DNA from: Cryobacterium algoricola
Lineage (GTDB): Bacteria; Actinomycetota; Actinomycetes; Actinomycetales; Microbacteriaceae
Direction of reading: 5' to 3'
DNA: 64,000 nucleotides
Assembly (NCBI RefSeq): GCF_004402485.1
Contig: NZ_SOFG01000011.1
Coordinates: forward strand, 248,001 to 312,000
Shown here: positions 10,232 through 19,130 of the stretch, piece by piece
Layout: each line of letters begins with the position of its first letter
How positions within the stretch are numbered: position 1 is the first letter of the stretch
The notes under the pieces: generated by a model
Database searches by the model: none
What the model was told of the DNA's origin: nothing
Seen by the model: the letters and a program-made list of their open reading frames with translations, nothing else
Position numbers and translations under genes: made by a program

Positions 10232-11098
10232 ATGCACCCGAAGCTCACCATCGCACCGGGTATCGCCGTCCTGGCCATGGTGGCGGCACTCAGCGGGTGC
10301 TCGGCCGTTCCCCCGCAGCCACCGGCGACCGCTTCTGCGGCAGGCGCTGCGGCAGGCGCTGCGCGAACACCGTTTCCCGGCGGAGCCCAGGCGGATTACC
10401 AGCTCGGCGGTGCCTACCCCGTTCCGGCCGGAACGGCCGTCGTGACTCGCGACAGCGGCGCTGAGCCCGCGCCCGGGGTGTATTCAATCTGCTACGTCAA
10501 CGGTTTCCAGTCGCAGCCGGGCGAGACGGCCGACTGGCTCAGGGATCACCCCGACCTGGTGCTCGGCGGTGCTGCCGATCCCGTGGTCGACGCCGGCTGG
10601 CCGGACGAAATCATCTTCGACACCTCGACGGACCAGCGACGAGCTGCGATCGTCGCGGCACTCCGTCCGACCCTGCAACGGTGCGCCGACGCCGGCTTCA
10701 ACGCGGTCGAGATCGACAACCTGGACTCCTTCACCCGATCGGGCGGCGCACTGACCGCGGCAGACAACATCGCCCTGGTGACTCTCTTCGCAGCGGAGAC
10801 ACACGCTCTGGGTCTCGCGATCGGGCAGAAGAACTCCGCTGAACTCGCCGCGCGCCTGCGGACGGCGGTCGGGTTCGACTTCGCCGTGACCGAGGAATGC
10901 GACCGCTTCGCCGAGTGCGGCGTGTACACGGATGCCTATGGCGACGACGTGCTGGACATCGAGTACAGCGACGACCTCAGGGACAGCTTTGCCGAGGCGT
11001 GCGCCCGGAGTGACCGGCCGCGCTCGATGGTGCTGAGGGACCGCGGGCTCGTCGCCGATACCGATTCCGGCTACGTCTTCGAGCACTGCCCGAGCTGA
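10232..11098 (+). CDS. Secreted lipoprotein of the GH114 (endo alpha-1,4-polygalactosaminidase-like) family
   Basis: The 288-residue product has a signal peptide with lipobox LSGC (Cys23), so it should be anchored to the outer face of the membrane. The catalytic region (about residues 75-285) shows features of the GH114/TM1410 TIM-barrel family: ICYVNGF, WPDEIIFDTS, AVEIDNLDSF, LGLAIGQKNS and FDFAVTEEC. Family members hydrolyse alpha-1,4-linked galactosamine polymers, but substrate here is inferred. The start MHPKLT was chosen because it gives a complete signal peptide. It is transcribed alone, divergent from rpsL. Confidence 0.75.
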   Translation: MHPKLTIAPGIAVLAMVAALSGCSAVPPQPPATASAAGAAAGAARTPFPGGAQADYQLGGAYPVPAGTAVVTRDSGAEPAPGVYSICYVNGFQSQPGETADWLRDHPDLVLGGAADPVVDAGWPDEIIFDTSTDQRRAAIVAALRPTLQRCADAGFNAVEIDNLDSFTRSGGALTAADNIALVTLFAAETHALGLAIGQKNSAELAARLRTAVGFDFAVTEECDRFAECGVYTDAYGDDVLDIEYSDDLRDSFAEACARSDRPRSMVLRDRGLVADTDSGYVFEHCPS

Positions 11099-11152
11099 AG
11101 CCCGCCACCTCCGGGGAAAGCGGCCGGCCGTGCAAGTCAGGGGCGGGGAGGC

Positions 11153-11809
11153 TCAGAGGCCGTGCGGCCAGAGCGGGGAGTCGAGGGTGCTGTCGAGATC
11201 CGCGAGCAGGGACTGCACCCAGGGCTCGACGAACTCGTCGACGGCGGCCAGCATCCGCTCACGGTGCCGGTAGAGGGCGGTGCAGACCTGGCCGCCCACG
11301 TCGGCGGCGTACTCGTCGGCGAGGCGCAGCTCGGCCCGGATCGCCGCCTTCTCGGCGGCGGTGAGCGGCGCCGGTTCGGCGACGAACGCGGCCGGGGAGG
11401 CCGGTCGGGAGAGTTCCGCGAAGGTGAAGAGGTAGGGTGCCTCCCGTTCGGCGGGCGGGTCGAGCTCGAGACCGGTGTACTCGGGGTCGAGGCCGTCGGC
11501 CGGGCGGTAGCTTGCCGCCGCGGCCTTGCGTTCCTCGTTCGCGTGGATTTCCCGGCTGAGCAGGGGAAGGGTTGACTCGGTGTACGCGTCGACGGCGCCG
11601 TCGATCACGGCCTTCACGCGCATCGCGAGAGCGTGCTGAACCGCGTGGGGCACATCGGTCATGAGGCCGGCGGCGCGGATGACCGGCGAACCGAAACACG
11701 TGCGGCAGAGCCGCGTGCGGCGGGTGTGCGTACCGGGTCGCCACTTGGGGAGCCACCTCAGCCAGTCGTCGACGACATCGCCGACGCGCGCTTCGATGGA
11801 ACCATCCAT
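11153..11809 (-). CDS. Conserved hypothetical protein with CxxC motif
   Basis: I do not recognise a family for this 218-residue soluble protein. It begins with a segment containing CRTCF around residue 35, part of a possible metal-binding or redox site, followed by mostly charged helical sequence with an Ala/Glu-rich stretch TAAEKAAIRAELRLADEYA near residue 160. It has no signal peptide or membrane helix. Its codon use fits a real actinobacterial gene. It lies 49 nt downstream of the next membrane protein gene and may be co-transcribed with it. Confidence 0.6.
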   Translation of the reverse strand: MDGSIEARVGDVVDDWLRWLPKWRPGTHTRRTRLCRTCFGSPVIRAAGLMTDVPHAVQHALAMRVKAVIDGAVDAYTESTLPLLSREIHANEERKAAAASYRPADGLDPEYTGLELDPPAEREAPYLFTFAELSRPASPAAFVAEPAPLTAAEKAAIRAELRLADEYAADVGGQVCTALYRHRERMLAAVDEFVEPWVQSLLADLDSTLDSPLWPHGL

Positions 11810-11858
11810 GGACGTTAAGGTTACTCGATACCGGGCCGAATCGACCGGGAGATTTCGG

Positions 11859-12347
11859 CTATTCGTCCGGTCGCTCCCACGGCCAGAGCGGCCGGCCGTG
11901 TTCGTTCATGCGGGAGGCGAGCACGAGCGAGTAGAGCAGGGTGACGACGAACGCGAGGATGCCCGTCGTCGCCGCGAAGGGTTCGCGCAGCACCGCAGCG
12001 GCGAACGTCAGCCCGCTGAAGAGCGGCCCGTTTCCGAGCAGGTAGAGCACGGAGCCCGCGGCGACGAACCCGAGGAACGCGGCGATGCCGGTTCCGGCCG
12101 CGTACCCGAGCGCCACCCGTTGGCGGCGCGGAGAGGCGCGCAGCCCGAGCCACAGCAGGAGAGCGAAGACCAGCAGCACGGCCGCCGCCGCCATTCCGGG
12201 ACCGACGAGCGGGCCGGCATCCGTGACCGGGATCACCTCGATGTCGGCGAGCAGGCTGATCATGCCGAAGCCCGCGACGAGCAGCGCCGCGTACAGCACG
12301 GCCGCGAACACGGCGACGACGGCCGCGTATCTCTGGTACTCGCGCAT
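11859..12347 (-). CDS. Small integral membrane protein, four predicted helices
   Basis: This 162-residue protein has four hydrophobic segments, at about residues 8-33, 52-68, 82-104 and 122-143, with a charged C-terminal tail ending WPWERPDE. It resembles a family of short Microbacteriaceae membrane proteins of unknown function (possibly DUF6121, from memory). It starts with ATG at 12345-12347 and lies between two other uncharacterised minus-strand genes. Confidence 0.65.
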   Translation of the reverse strand: MREYQRYAAVVAVFAAVLYAALLVAGFGMISLLADIEVIPVTDAGPLVGPGMAAAAVLLVFALLLWLGLRASPRRQRVALGYAAGTGIAAFLGFVAAGSVLYLLGNGPLFSGLTFAAAVLREPFAATTGILAFVVTLLYSLVLASRMNEHGRPLWPWERPDE

Positions 12348-12426
12348 CGCTCAGGCCTCACTCCCCCGCTGCGGGGGCTGCACCGTCACGGCTGCTCCAC
12401 CGGACGGTTCCGGCTGTTCGGGACTG

Positions 12427-13368
12427 CTACGGACGGGAGAGCTGCGGCCCTTCCGCGAGGCGGCGGTCGTAGTCCTGCTTGGCGGCGGCGTTGCGGGCCG
12501 TGACGGTGCGTCCGCGGCGGGCGATCCAGGCGCCGAACCAGATCGGCACCTCGCGGGCGACGATGGCGGCGGCGATCGCGTAGGGGCTCAGCCACTGCGC
12601 GGTGATGAACCGGACCGCTTCGGACGGGGTGAAGGTCCAGGCCTGCACGGTCAGCAGCGCCGCTCCGATGTAGGAGAAGTACACGATGACGGCCACGAGG
12701 AAGCCGAAGAGCACGTAGGCCCACCAGCCGCCGCGGTTGACGATCAGCACGAGCAGGGAGAACCCGATGAAGAAGAACACGGCCGGCACGTAGAACACCG
12801 GCAGCACGATGAAGTCGCTGAACTTCGCGGCCGCGTCGGCGACCGAGCCGCTGCCTGCCCCGGCGATGCCGAAGGCGACGAGCGCGTAGACGATGGCGTA
12901 GACGACCGTCGCGAGCAGCGCGAGCAGCACGCCGGCGCCCCGGTTGCCCTTCTCGACGGGCGGGGCCGGGGCCTGAATGTAGATGGGGCCGGCGGGCGCC
13001 TGCACGGGAACCGCGGGCGTGTAGCCGGGGGTGTAATCGGTGACAGGAGCGTGCTCGGCGGTCGCCTGGTCCTGCGTGACGACCTGGGCGTCCTCGTGCG
13101 CGGCCTCGGCCGAGACGGCAGCGGGGGTCTCGTAGGAGATCGGCTCACCGACCGGTTCGGGGGCGACGACCGGGGCGACGGGGGCGGATGCCGCGGGCTC
13201 GGCGAGCGGCGCCGGTGCCGACTCGTCAGCGGGCGCTGCAGCGGCGGCGTGCGCCGGCTCGTTCGGTGCCGCCTGGTCGGTCGGGTCCGTCTCGGACCGC
13301 TGGTATGCGGCCGTCGGGGCATCCGTCTCGGGGGTCGTGTTGCGCTCGTCTGCTGTCGGGTCGCTCAT
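12427..13368 (-). CDS. Membrane protein with disordered acidic/Pro-Ala-rich N-terminal region
   Basis: The 313-residue product begins MSDPTADERNTTPETD and has a low-complexity Ala/Pro/Glu/Thr-rich stretch of about 140 residues. Four to five hydrophobic segments follow between about residues 145 and 270, then a basic C-terminal tail. The ATG at 13366-13368 is preceded by GAGGAG, which favours it over the longer reading. This arrangement is common in uncharacterised Microbacteriaceae proteins (possibly DUF6264). Function unknown. Confidence 0.65.
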   Translation of the reverse strand: MSDPTADERNTTPETDAPTAAYQRSETDPTDQAAPNEPAHAAAAAPADESAPAPLAEPAASAPVAPVVAPEPVGEPISYETPAAVSAEAAHEDAQVVTQDQATAEHAPVTDYTPGYTPAVPVQAPAGPIYIQAPAPPVEKGNRGAGVLLALLATVVYAIVYALVAFGIAGAGSGSVADAAAKFSDFIVLPVFYVPAVFFFIGFSLLVLIVNRGGWWAYVLFGFLVAVIVYFSYIGAALLTVQAWTFTPSEAVRFITAQWLSPYAIAAAIVAREVPIWFGAWIARRGRTVTARNAAAKQDYDRRLAEGPQLSRP

Positions 13369-13486
13369 GCTGCACTCCTCGCGGGCCGGGTGGCCGTAGT
13401 TCTCTGGAGCAACCATAACAACATGCCCGGCCCCCGATTGGGAGCTTGGCCGCGCGATTTGTGATTCGGCGCGGCGGCCGTCCCGG

Positions 13487-14194
13487 CTACTGCGCGGGAG
13501 CCGCAGCGGCGGGAGTTGCCGGCGGCGTCGCGGCCGGCGTCGCCGCGGTCGCGGGCGGAACGAGCACGTACACGAACCCGGTGATGACCGCGGTCACGTC
13601 CGTCGAGGCCTTCCCCTTTGCGGCAGGATCCGCCTCGGCCTTGGATGTGGTCAGTCCCGTCACGAGGAACAGCCGTTCACCGCTCTGCAACCCGTTGACG
13701 AAATCGAGGGAATGATCGAAGCTCCCGACGACGGTGATCTGCACGGCCAGCGATGCGAAGTTCGTCGCCGTGATCAGTGAGTTCGTGACCGGCGGAGCGG
13801 CGACGACCGCGGTGCCCGCCGTGCCGGTCGAAGCGAGAGGGGCGGGCGCGGCATAGGGCACGGCGTCGGCCACGGTCATCCCGGTCAGGGTGACCGATGT
13901 CGATTTGGCGAGGGCATCGAGCTGGTTGACAAAACGCGGCATCTGAGTGCCAGAGGGTACGGAGGCCTCGAGCGGGACCAGGTCCGCCTTGAGGGTGTCG
14001 ATTCCGGCGAAGTCGGCCTGGAGTTTCGCGAGGACCGCGGCCTGGCTCGCGTTCGTGGCTTCCACTCCCACGCGTGCATCGTCGGCGGTGGCCACTGCCG
14101 CGAGTTGAGGCTGGATGCCGAGCAGGAGGCCGAGGCCGACGACGGCGACCATCACGAGCACGGAGCCGATCATCCAGATCCGATTCTTGTCCAC
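13487..14194 (-). CDS. pilO: PilO-like type IV pilus alignment protein
   Basis: This 235-residue bitopic protein has one N-terminal membrane helix (about residues 7-27), a coiled-coil-like stretch rich in Ala/Leu, and an alpha/beta region containing TLTGMTVADAV. A C-terminal Ala/Pro/Thr-rich tail is present. Size, topology and position directly after pilM and pilN identify it as the PilO component, which in other bacteria forms the inner-membrane PilMNO alignment complex. Sequence identity to known PilO is low, as usual for this family. It is the last gene of the pilus operon. Confidence 0.75.
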   Translation of the reverse strand: MDKNRIWMIGSVLVMVAVVGLGLLLGIQPQLAAVATADDARVGVEATNASQAAVLAKLQADFAGIDTLKADLVPLEASVPSGTQMPRFVNQLDALAKSTSVTLTGMTVADAVPYAAPAPLASTGTAGTAVVAAPPVTNSLITATNFASLAVQITVVGSFDHSLDFVNGLQSGERLFLVTGLTTSKAEADPAAKGKASTDVTAVITGFVYVLVPPATAATPAATPPATPAAAAPAQ

Positions 14195-14196
14195 GA

Positions 14197-14862
14197 TTAC
14201 TTCCCTCCGGTCGCGAAACGCTTGGAGTATGCGCCGTCGTTCACGTGCATGGTGATGTTGACCGTGTAGACGCCCGTGGTCTCGTCACGATTGACCGATT
14301 GGGGCAGAGCGTCGGCGAACCCGGGAGAGCTCGCGAGCGCGTCCAGCCAGGCGGGGACGTCCGGGAGAGTGGCGCTCTTCGCGTCGAATGTCACGGTTCC
14401 GACCCGAGCGCCCTGCAGCGGTGCTGTCGGCTGGGAGTATGGCGAGATCGGGGACCCGAAGTCCAGGGTGACAGTGTCAATGGTCACTCCCTGGGGAAGG
14501 GTGTGCGCCACGCTCGTGAGGTACTCCTTCCAGTTGACTTCGGTGGAGACTCCGACCTGTTGCGCCGCCTGGACCAGGGTGACCTCGCTTTGTACCGAGC
14601 GCACCTCGAGGTACTTTGACTGTTCGGCGATCAGCGACGCGGTTCGCGACTGCTCGTCGTCCAGGCGGGTCTGCGCCTGGCTCGCCAGCACCGTCGACGC
14701 TCCGGTTCCCACAACCATGATCGCCAGGATGCCGACAGCGCTGATCACGAGCCGACGACGGATGGCTGCGGCGTTGCGGTCCTGCTGCACCTCCGGCGGG
14801 AGCAGGCCGACTCGCGGCATGCCGCCAATGATCAGCACGGCGTCCTTCCCTGCGCGGCTCAT
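14197..14862 (-). CDS. pilN: PilN-like type IV pilus assembly protein
   Basis: The 221-residue protein has a short cytoplasmic N-terminus with VGLLPPEV, matching the INLLP motif by which PilN docks onto PilM. One membrane helix (about residues 36-58) follows, then a coiled-coil region and an alpha/beta domain. Its ATG overlaps the pilM stop by 4 nt, so translation is coupled, and pilO follows after 2 nt. It is expected to bridge PilM in the cytoplasm and PilO outside. Confidence 0.85.
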   Translation of the reverse strand: MSRAGKDAVLIIGGMPRVGLLPPEVQQDRNAAAIRRRLVISAVGILAIMVVGTGASTVLASQAQTRLDDEQSRTASLIAEQSKYLEVRSVQSEVTLVQAAQQVGVSTEVNWKEYLTSVAHTLPQGVTIDTVTLDFGSPISPYSQPTAPLQGARVGTVTFDAKSATLPDVPAWLDALASSPGFADALPQSVNRDETTGVYTVNITMHVNDGAYSKRFATGGK

Positions 14863-15920
14863 GCGGCACTTCCCAGCGCGAGGCCGAGCGCGACCGCGAA
14901 CGTGGAGCCGCTGAGTCGGAGCTGATGGGCGTCGATGCCACGTGCGATGCCGACCGTGGCGAACGGGTCACCGACGATGACAGAGGTTCGGGTCATCTCG
15001 GCGAGCGCCTCCGGCAACCCGTGAAGCTGGGCGCCACCACCACTCAAGACGATCTGCCGAACCGGTTCGGTCGGGCGGGTATTGGCAAAGTAGTTGATGG
15101 TGTTCCGCAGGCTGGTCAGTTGCTCACTCGCGACCTTGTAGATGATTTCGACCGCGCGTTTGTCGGATTCCTGCACTGCTCCGGTGGCGAGCCCCATCGC
15201 CCGCTTCATCCCCTCGGCCTGTCCGACATCCGATTTCAGTTCCGTGTGAAGCGCCTGGGTGATGTCGTCTCCGCCCGTGGCGATGATCCGCACGAACTGC
15301 GGCACGCCGTCCGCCGCGATGACGACGCTGGTGGTGCTTCCGCCGATGTCGATGAGAGCAACCGTTCCGGTGACACCCGGCCGGGTCACCATCACCCGGC
15401 TGAGGGCGAAGGGGATGAGGTCGACGTCGACGGTCGTGAGCCCGGCGAGCTGGGTCGCCTTGACGTTGGCCAGGACGGCCGATTTGACGGCCGCGATCAG
15501 CAGGCCGTTCACGAGAGGCCCGGTGGGGCCCTCAGATTCCGAGATCGGGTAGAAGTCGAGCAGCGCATCGGCGACCGGGATCGGCAGCATGTCCTGCACT
15601 TCGAAGGGCAATGACTGGCGGATGCGAGCCAGTCCCATCTTCGGCACGCTCAGGTCCCGCGCGAGCACCCGTTGGTTACCCATTCCGAGCACGACATTCT
15701 TGGACTTGAACCCGCCGGAGGACCAGAGCTTTTTGAGCGCTGCAGCGACGGTGTTCGGTTCGATCACCTCGCCACTGGTGACCGCTCCCGGAGGGAGCTC
15801 GACGACGTGGCACCGAACGAGCATCGGCTTGGAGGATGCCGGATCGCTCACTTCCACCGCGCGCAGCACCGAGCTGCCGATGTCTATCCCGACGACACTG
15901 GTCACGAGTGGTGCCTCCAT
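14859..15920 (-). CDS. pilM: Type IV pilus assembly protein PilM
   Basis: PilM is an actin-like cytoplasmic ATP-binding protein that scaffolds PilN and the motor. The 353-residue protein shows the phosphate-1 motif VVGIDIGSSVLRAVEVS near residue 9, phosphate-2 IDIGGSTTSVVI near residue 195, and the adenosine motif VLSGGGAQLHGLPEAL near residue 293. It lies 20 nt downstream of the prepilin peptidase gene and overlaps pilN by 4 nt. Confidence 0.92.
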   Translation of the reverse strand: MEAPLVTSVVGIDIGSSVLRAVEVSDPASSKPMLVRCHVVELPPGAVTSGEVIEPNTVAAALKKLWSSGGFKSKNVVLGMGNQRVLARDLSVPKMGLARIRQSLPFEVQDMLPIPVADALLDFYPISESEGPTGPLVNGLLIAAVKSAVLANVKATQLAGLTTVDVDLIPFALSRVMVTRPGVTGTVALIDIGGSTTSVVIAADGVPQFVRIIATGGDDITQALHTELKSDVGQAEGMKRAMGLATGAVQESDKRAVEIIYKVASEQLTSLRNTINYFANTRPTEPVRQIVLSGGGAQLHGLPEALAEMTRTSVIVGDPFATVGIARGIDAHQLRLSGSTFAVALGLALGSAA

Positions 15921-15940
15921 CTTTTCCGGTTTGACATGGA

Positions 15941-16777
15941 CTATCGGACGCCGATCAGCGACAGGTAGCCGCTCCAGATGGCCTCACCACAAAAGATTCC
16001 GACCCACGCGCCCATGAGCATCCAGGGGCCGAAGGGGATGCCGCTCTTGCGGTTGGCCCGCCTGCTGATCAGGAGGGCGATGCCAAAGATTCCGCCGAGC
16101 AAGAACGCGGCAAAAGCCCCGATGATTAGCTCGCCCCAACCGAGGTAGCCGAGAAACAGGCCGAGTACGCCGGCGAGTTTCACGTCACCGAGACCCATCC
16201 CGCCGGGGTAGAAGAAGGCCATCAGGAAGTATGCGGCCCAGAGCACGACGAGACCGATAGCGCCGCCCAACAGGGCCGAATAGTCGCCGCCGATGACGGA
16301 TGCAGCTCCGAGCAGCAATGCCCCGACGGCATACCCCGGCAGCACGATCCCGTTGGGAAGGCGGTGCACGTCGAGGTCGATGAGCGCGAGTGCAATGCTC
16401 ACGGCCGCAAGGTAGAGGTACGCGGCGAGGACCAGACCCCCGACGATCAGGTCGGTGCCGCTTGCACCCCACACATCCTCGGGGAACCTGGTCGCCAGGG
16501 CCCAGACGGAGACAGCCGCGAAAGCAAGCCCCGTACCCAGCTCCACGAGCGGGTATCGCGTCGAAATTGCGGTCTTGCACTGACGGCACTTCCCGCGGAG
16601 CACCAGCCAGGACACGACCGGGATGTTGTCGTACGGCCTGATCGCAGCTCCGCACCGCGGGCAGGCACTCGGCGGCGACACGATCGACAGGCCGTTGGGT
16701 ACCCGGTAGACGACCACGTTGAGGAACGACCCGATGACCACCCCCAGGATCGCCGACACGAAGATGAGGGCGGTCAA
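15941..16777 (-). CDS. pilD: Prepilin leader peptidase / N-methyltransferase (A24 family)
   Basis: This polytopic enzyme cleaves prepilin leaders at the Gly and methylates the new N-terminus. The 278-residue protein has the N-terminal methyltransferase zinc motif with CPRCG and CRQCK, and both catalytic aspartate sites: LIDLDVHRLPN and the GLGDVK motif. About seven membrane segments are visible. Its start overlaps the stop of the upstream pilin-like gene by 4 nt. It should process all five pilin-like proteins encoded just upstream. Confidence 0.95.
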   Translation of the reverse strand: MTALIFVSAILGVVIGSFLNVVVYRVPNGLSIVSPPSACPRCGAAIRPYDNIPVVSWLVLRGKCRQCKTAISTRYPLVELGTGLAFAAVSVWALATRFPEDVWGASGTDLIVGGLVLAAYLYLAAVSIALALIDLDVHRLPNGIVLPGYAVGALLLGAASVIGGDYSALLGGAIGLVVLWAAYFLMAFFYPGGMGLGDVKLAGVLGLFLGYLGWGELIIGAFAAFLLGGIFGIALLISRRANRKSGIPFGPWMLMGAWVGIFCGEAIWSGYLSLIGVR

Positions 16778-18438
16778 TGGCCCACCTCACGGTAGCTGCC
16801 GACCGTTGAGCTGACGTAGGTCGCCGGGGCGTTCCACTTCTGCCCGAGATCGAGAGCGTTGCACGGCATCGCTCTGATCAGGTGGATGTCGGCAGTTCCC
16901 GATTTCACTGCGCCCGTGTCGACGCCCATGCACCGATTCTGGGAGTCGACAAAGAGATAGCTCGACCCATAGTCTCCGGTGTCCTTCACGCGCTTCCAGG
17001 TCTGCCGTGTGGTGGTGGATGTGGCAGTGCAAGCAGTGAACGTGAGTTCTCCGCTGGACGCTGAAGCGACGGGAGACGTGAGGCAGTACCTCTGCCTGGC
17101 GTCGTTGTCCTTGAGGACGTAGATTTGCTGGGGTCCATACGTGGAGACCGGCGCGGTGGGAGGCACCGTAACCGGGGGCGCTGGCGGCTCGGTGTAGAAC
17201 CACTTGTGGTTCCACAGAATGTAGGGCATGCCGGCTACGCCAGACGGGTCCTGCTTACAGGGGAAAGAAATCATGTACCCAGAGCTGATGTCTGCGCTAG
17301 TGACGTCCGCGCAGCGGCCGAACTCCAGGTAGTTCACGATCTGATTCGTGTCGTAGGAGGCAGCGCCGGCGCCTACCGAACTCGATGGGGAGAACTCTCC
17401 TAAGCATCCGTTGGGATCTCTCGGCGAAAGAGGGTTGGTCTTGTTTACGAACAACTGCTTGGTATCCAGGTTGCTTCCGTTCGCGACTCCGGTCGATAGG
17501 CAATACACGCTGGGTCCGGCCGTAATGGATGGCGTCTGGCCGACCCACGAGTAGTCTCCTGTCCAGCTCCATAACTGGTTCCAACGAGCAGTGGTCGCCA
17601 GGCACGGGCGAAGAAGCGCAGGCTGATTGTCGTCCGTGCTCGTGACTGGACCAGTGATGCACATCCCCGGCGATCCACTGCCCGTGGTCGGTGACGCCGG
17701 AATGACGGTGCTCGCGAGCTTCAATTCGTAGTCGACGCCATAGACCCAGCGCTGCAGGTCTGTGTTGGTGCATGTCGTCGCGGTGACCTTGGTGAACTTC
17801 AACGCAGACCCTGTGGCTGCACTGGCCGCTTCCAGACAGTACTGCTTGTTGTCGTTGTAGATCATGCCACCGGGGATATTGACGTTGGTCACCTTGAACT
17901 TGTAGACCGCGGACAGCGCCCGATCGCCATCCACGGGAGCGAAGGCAGCCGTTGCCGCGTCTTTCCCACCGGAATAGACGTACGCATACTTCGGAGTGAC
18001 CGGTGCTCCCGCATTCGTGACGCCACCGGGGGCGGCACAGGTGAGTCGATGGGCCAGCCGCCAGTCCACTGAAGAATTTGTCGGATCCACAGTGAAGTAC
18101 TCCACGGTCGCCGAATACGACGCCCCGGTGCCGCTGGCGGTCACTCGCCCGGTGACCGCGCAGGGCAGATCGGCAGTCGTCCCGTTACCGGTCGTTGTAT
18201 CAGCCGACGTGCGGATGAGCCCGAGCGCCGCCTGCAGGCCAGCCTGCGCGGAGTAGATGGTGCGGGTGTTCTTCTGCGCGACCAACGCGGGGGCCGACTG
18301 GCTCAGGATCGCCCCCAGCAGGACGACCGAGAGCCCCGCTGCCAGGACCATGAAGAAGATGGCGCTTAAGAGGGCGACACCCTCCTCCCGGGCTCCGGTG
18401 CCGTGCGTGCCGGCTCGAGGCCGCCTTTTTCCCATCAT
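16774..18438 (-). CDS. PilX/GspK-like pilus subunit fused to ricin-type (QxW) lectin-like repeats
   Basis: The 554-residue product starts MMGKRRPRAG and has a prepilin-type cleavage site GAREEG|VALLSAIFF with a long hydrophobic helix. The glutamate at position +5 of normal pilins is replaced by Ser, as is typical of GspK/PilX-class subunits that sit at fibre tips. After a pilin-like region (to about residue 170) the rest carries repeated Cys and QxW-type motifs, including LQRWVYG, NQLWSW, RQTWKRV and LGQKWNA, each preceded by a CL, CI or CM block. This pattern is that of beta-trefoil R-type lectins. The ATG at 18436-18438 has AGGAG upstream and overlaps the previous stop. A tip adhesin that binds a glycan is inferred. 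Confidence 0.8.
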   Translation of the reverse strand: MMGKRRPRAGTHGTGAREEGVALLSAIFFMVLAAGLSVVLLGAILSQSAPALVAQKNTRTIYSAQAGLQAALGLIRTSADTTTGNGTTADLPCAVTGRVTASGTGASYSATVEYFTVDPTNSSVDWRLAHRLTCAAPGGVTNAGAPVTPKYAYVYSGGKDAATAAFAPVDGDRALSAVYKFKVTNVNIPGGMIYNDNKQYCLEAASAATGSALKFTKVTATTCTNTDLQRWVYGVDYELKLASTVIPASPTTGSGSPGMCITGPVTSTDDNQPALLRPCLATTARWNQLWSWTGDYSWVGQTPSITAGPSVYCLSTGVANGSNLDTKQLFVNKTNPLSPRDPNGCLGEFSPSSSVGAGAASYDTNQIVNYLEFGRCADVTSADISSGYMISFPCKQDPSGVAGMPYILWNHKWFYTEPPAPPVTVPPTAPVSTYGPQQIYVLKDNDARQRYCLTSPVASASSGELTFTACTATSTTTRQTWKRVKDTGDYGSSYLFVDSQNRCMGVDTGAVKSGTADIHLIRAMPCNALDLGQKWNAPATYVSSTVGSYREVGH

Positions 18439-19130
18439 GATCGGACTCCTGCCGTGCAAACGGGGGTATCGCTCACTCCGGCGTGGGCGGTCTGGGCATT
18501 GCTCGGCGACGCGTCCGAACTGTTTCGCGCTGAGAACGACGTCTTCATCAGCGCGCCGGCATCGAGGCCCGCGTTGCCGATGTGGATGGCCACGCTGAGC
18601 TGTTGCATCCTCATGCCGGTCCCGACCGCGGCCGTGCTGGACACGGCGGCCGTGAGCGCGAACGGGTAGCCGGTCCCATCGTCGATGACGTTGCTCGCCT
18701 TGATCACGAAGGTGCCAGGAGTTCCCGTGAGGTCCGACCAGGTGCGGGATGCGAGGGTCCCGGCGACGGGATCGAACCTCCATTGGACACAGGTCGTGAC
18801 ACCGCTCGCCGCACTGTCGGCCGGGGTGCGGAATTCGACGTAACGCTTTCCGCCAGAGCCTGCTCCGGGGAAGTTGATCGCATCGGCGTAGCGGGTCTGG
18901 CGGTCGAACATGCCGAATACTGTGACCGCTGTGTTCGATGATTCGGCCACGAGCTGCGACCGGGAGGCGCTCTTCGCGATTGTGACGGTCGTGCCAAGGA
19001 CGAGCGCCACAAAAAGCAGGAAGATCCCCATGGACACGATGAGCTCGAGCAGGGTCATCCCGCTCTCCCGATCGGTGCGACCGTCGCCGCCCTCGCCGGG
19101 CCTAATGGGACACCCACGTGAGGTCGACAT
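18435..19130 (-). CDS. Minor pilin, PilW-like
   Basis: The 231-residue product carries a prepilin signal RESG|MTLLELIVSMGIFLL: a positively charged leader, cleavage Gly, and Glu at +5 of the mature protein. The remainder is a 200-residue extracellular domain with two cysteines. The start used here is the ATG at 19128-19130, which lies inside the end of the upstream gene; it gives a 24-residue leader. The stop overlaps the next gene by 4 nt. Position and size fit a PilW/GspJ-type minor pilin of the priming complex. Confidence 0.85.
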   Translation of the reverse strand: MSTSRGCPIRPGEGGDGRTDRESGMTLLELIVSMGIFLLFVALVLGTTVTIAKSASRSQLVAESSNTAVTVFGMFDRQTRYADAINFPGAGSGGKRYVEFRTPADSAASGVTTCVQWRFDPVAGTLASRTWSDLTGTPGTFVIKASNVIDDGTGYPFALTAAVSSTAAVGTGMRMQQLSVAIHIGNAGLDAGALMKTSFSARNSSDASPSNAQTAHAGVSDTPVCTAGVRS

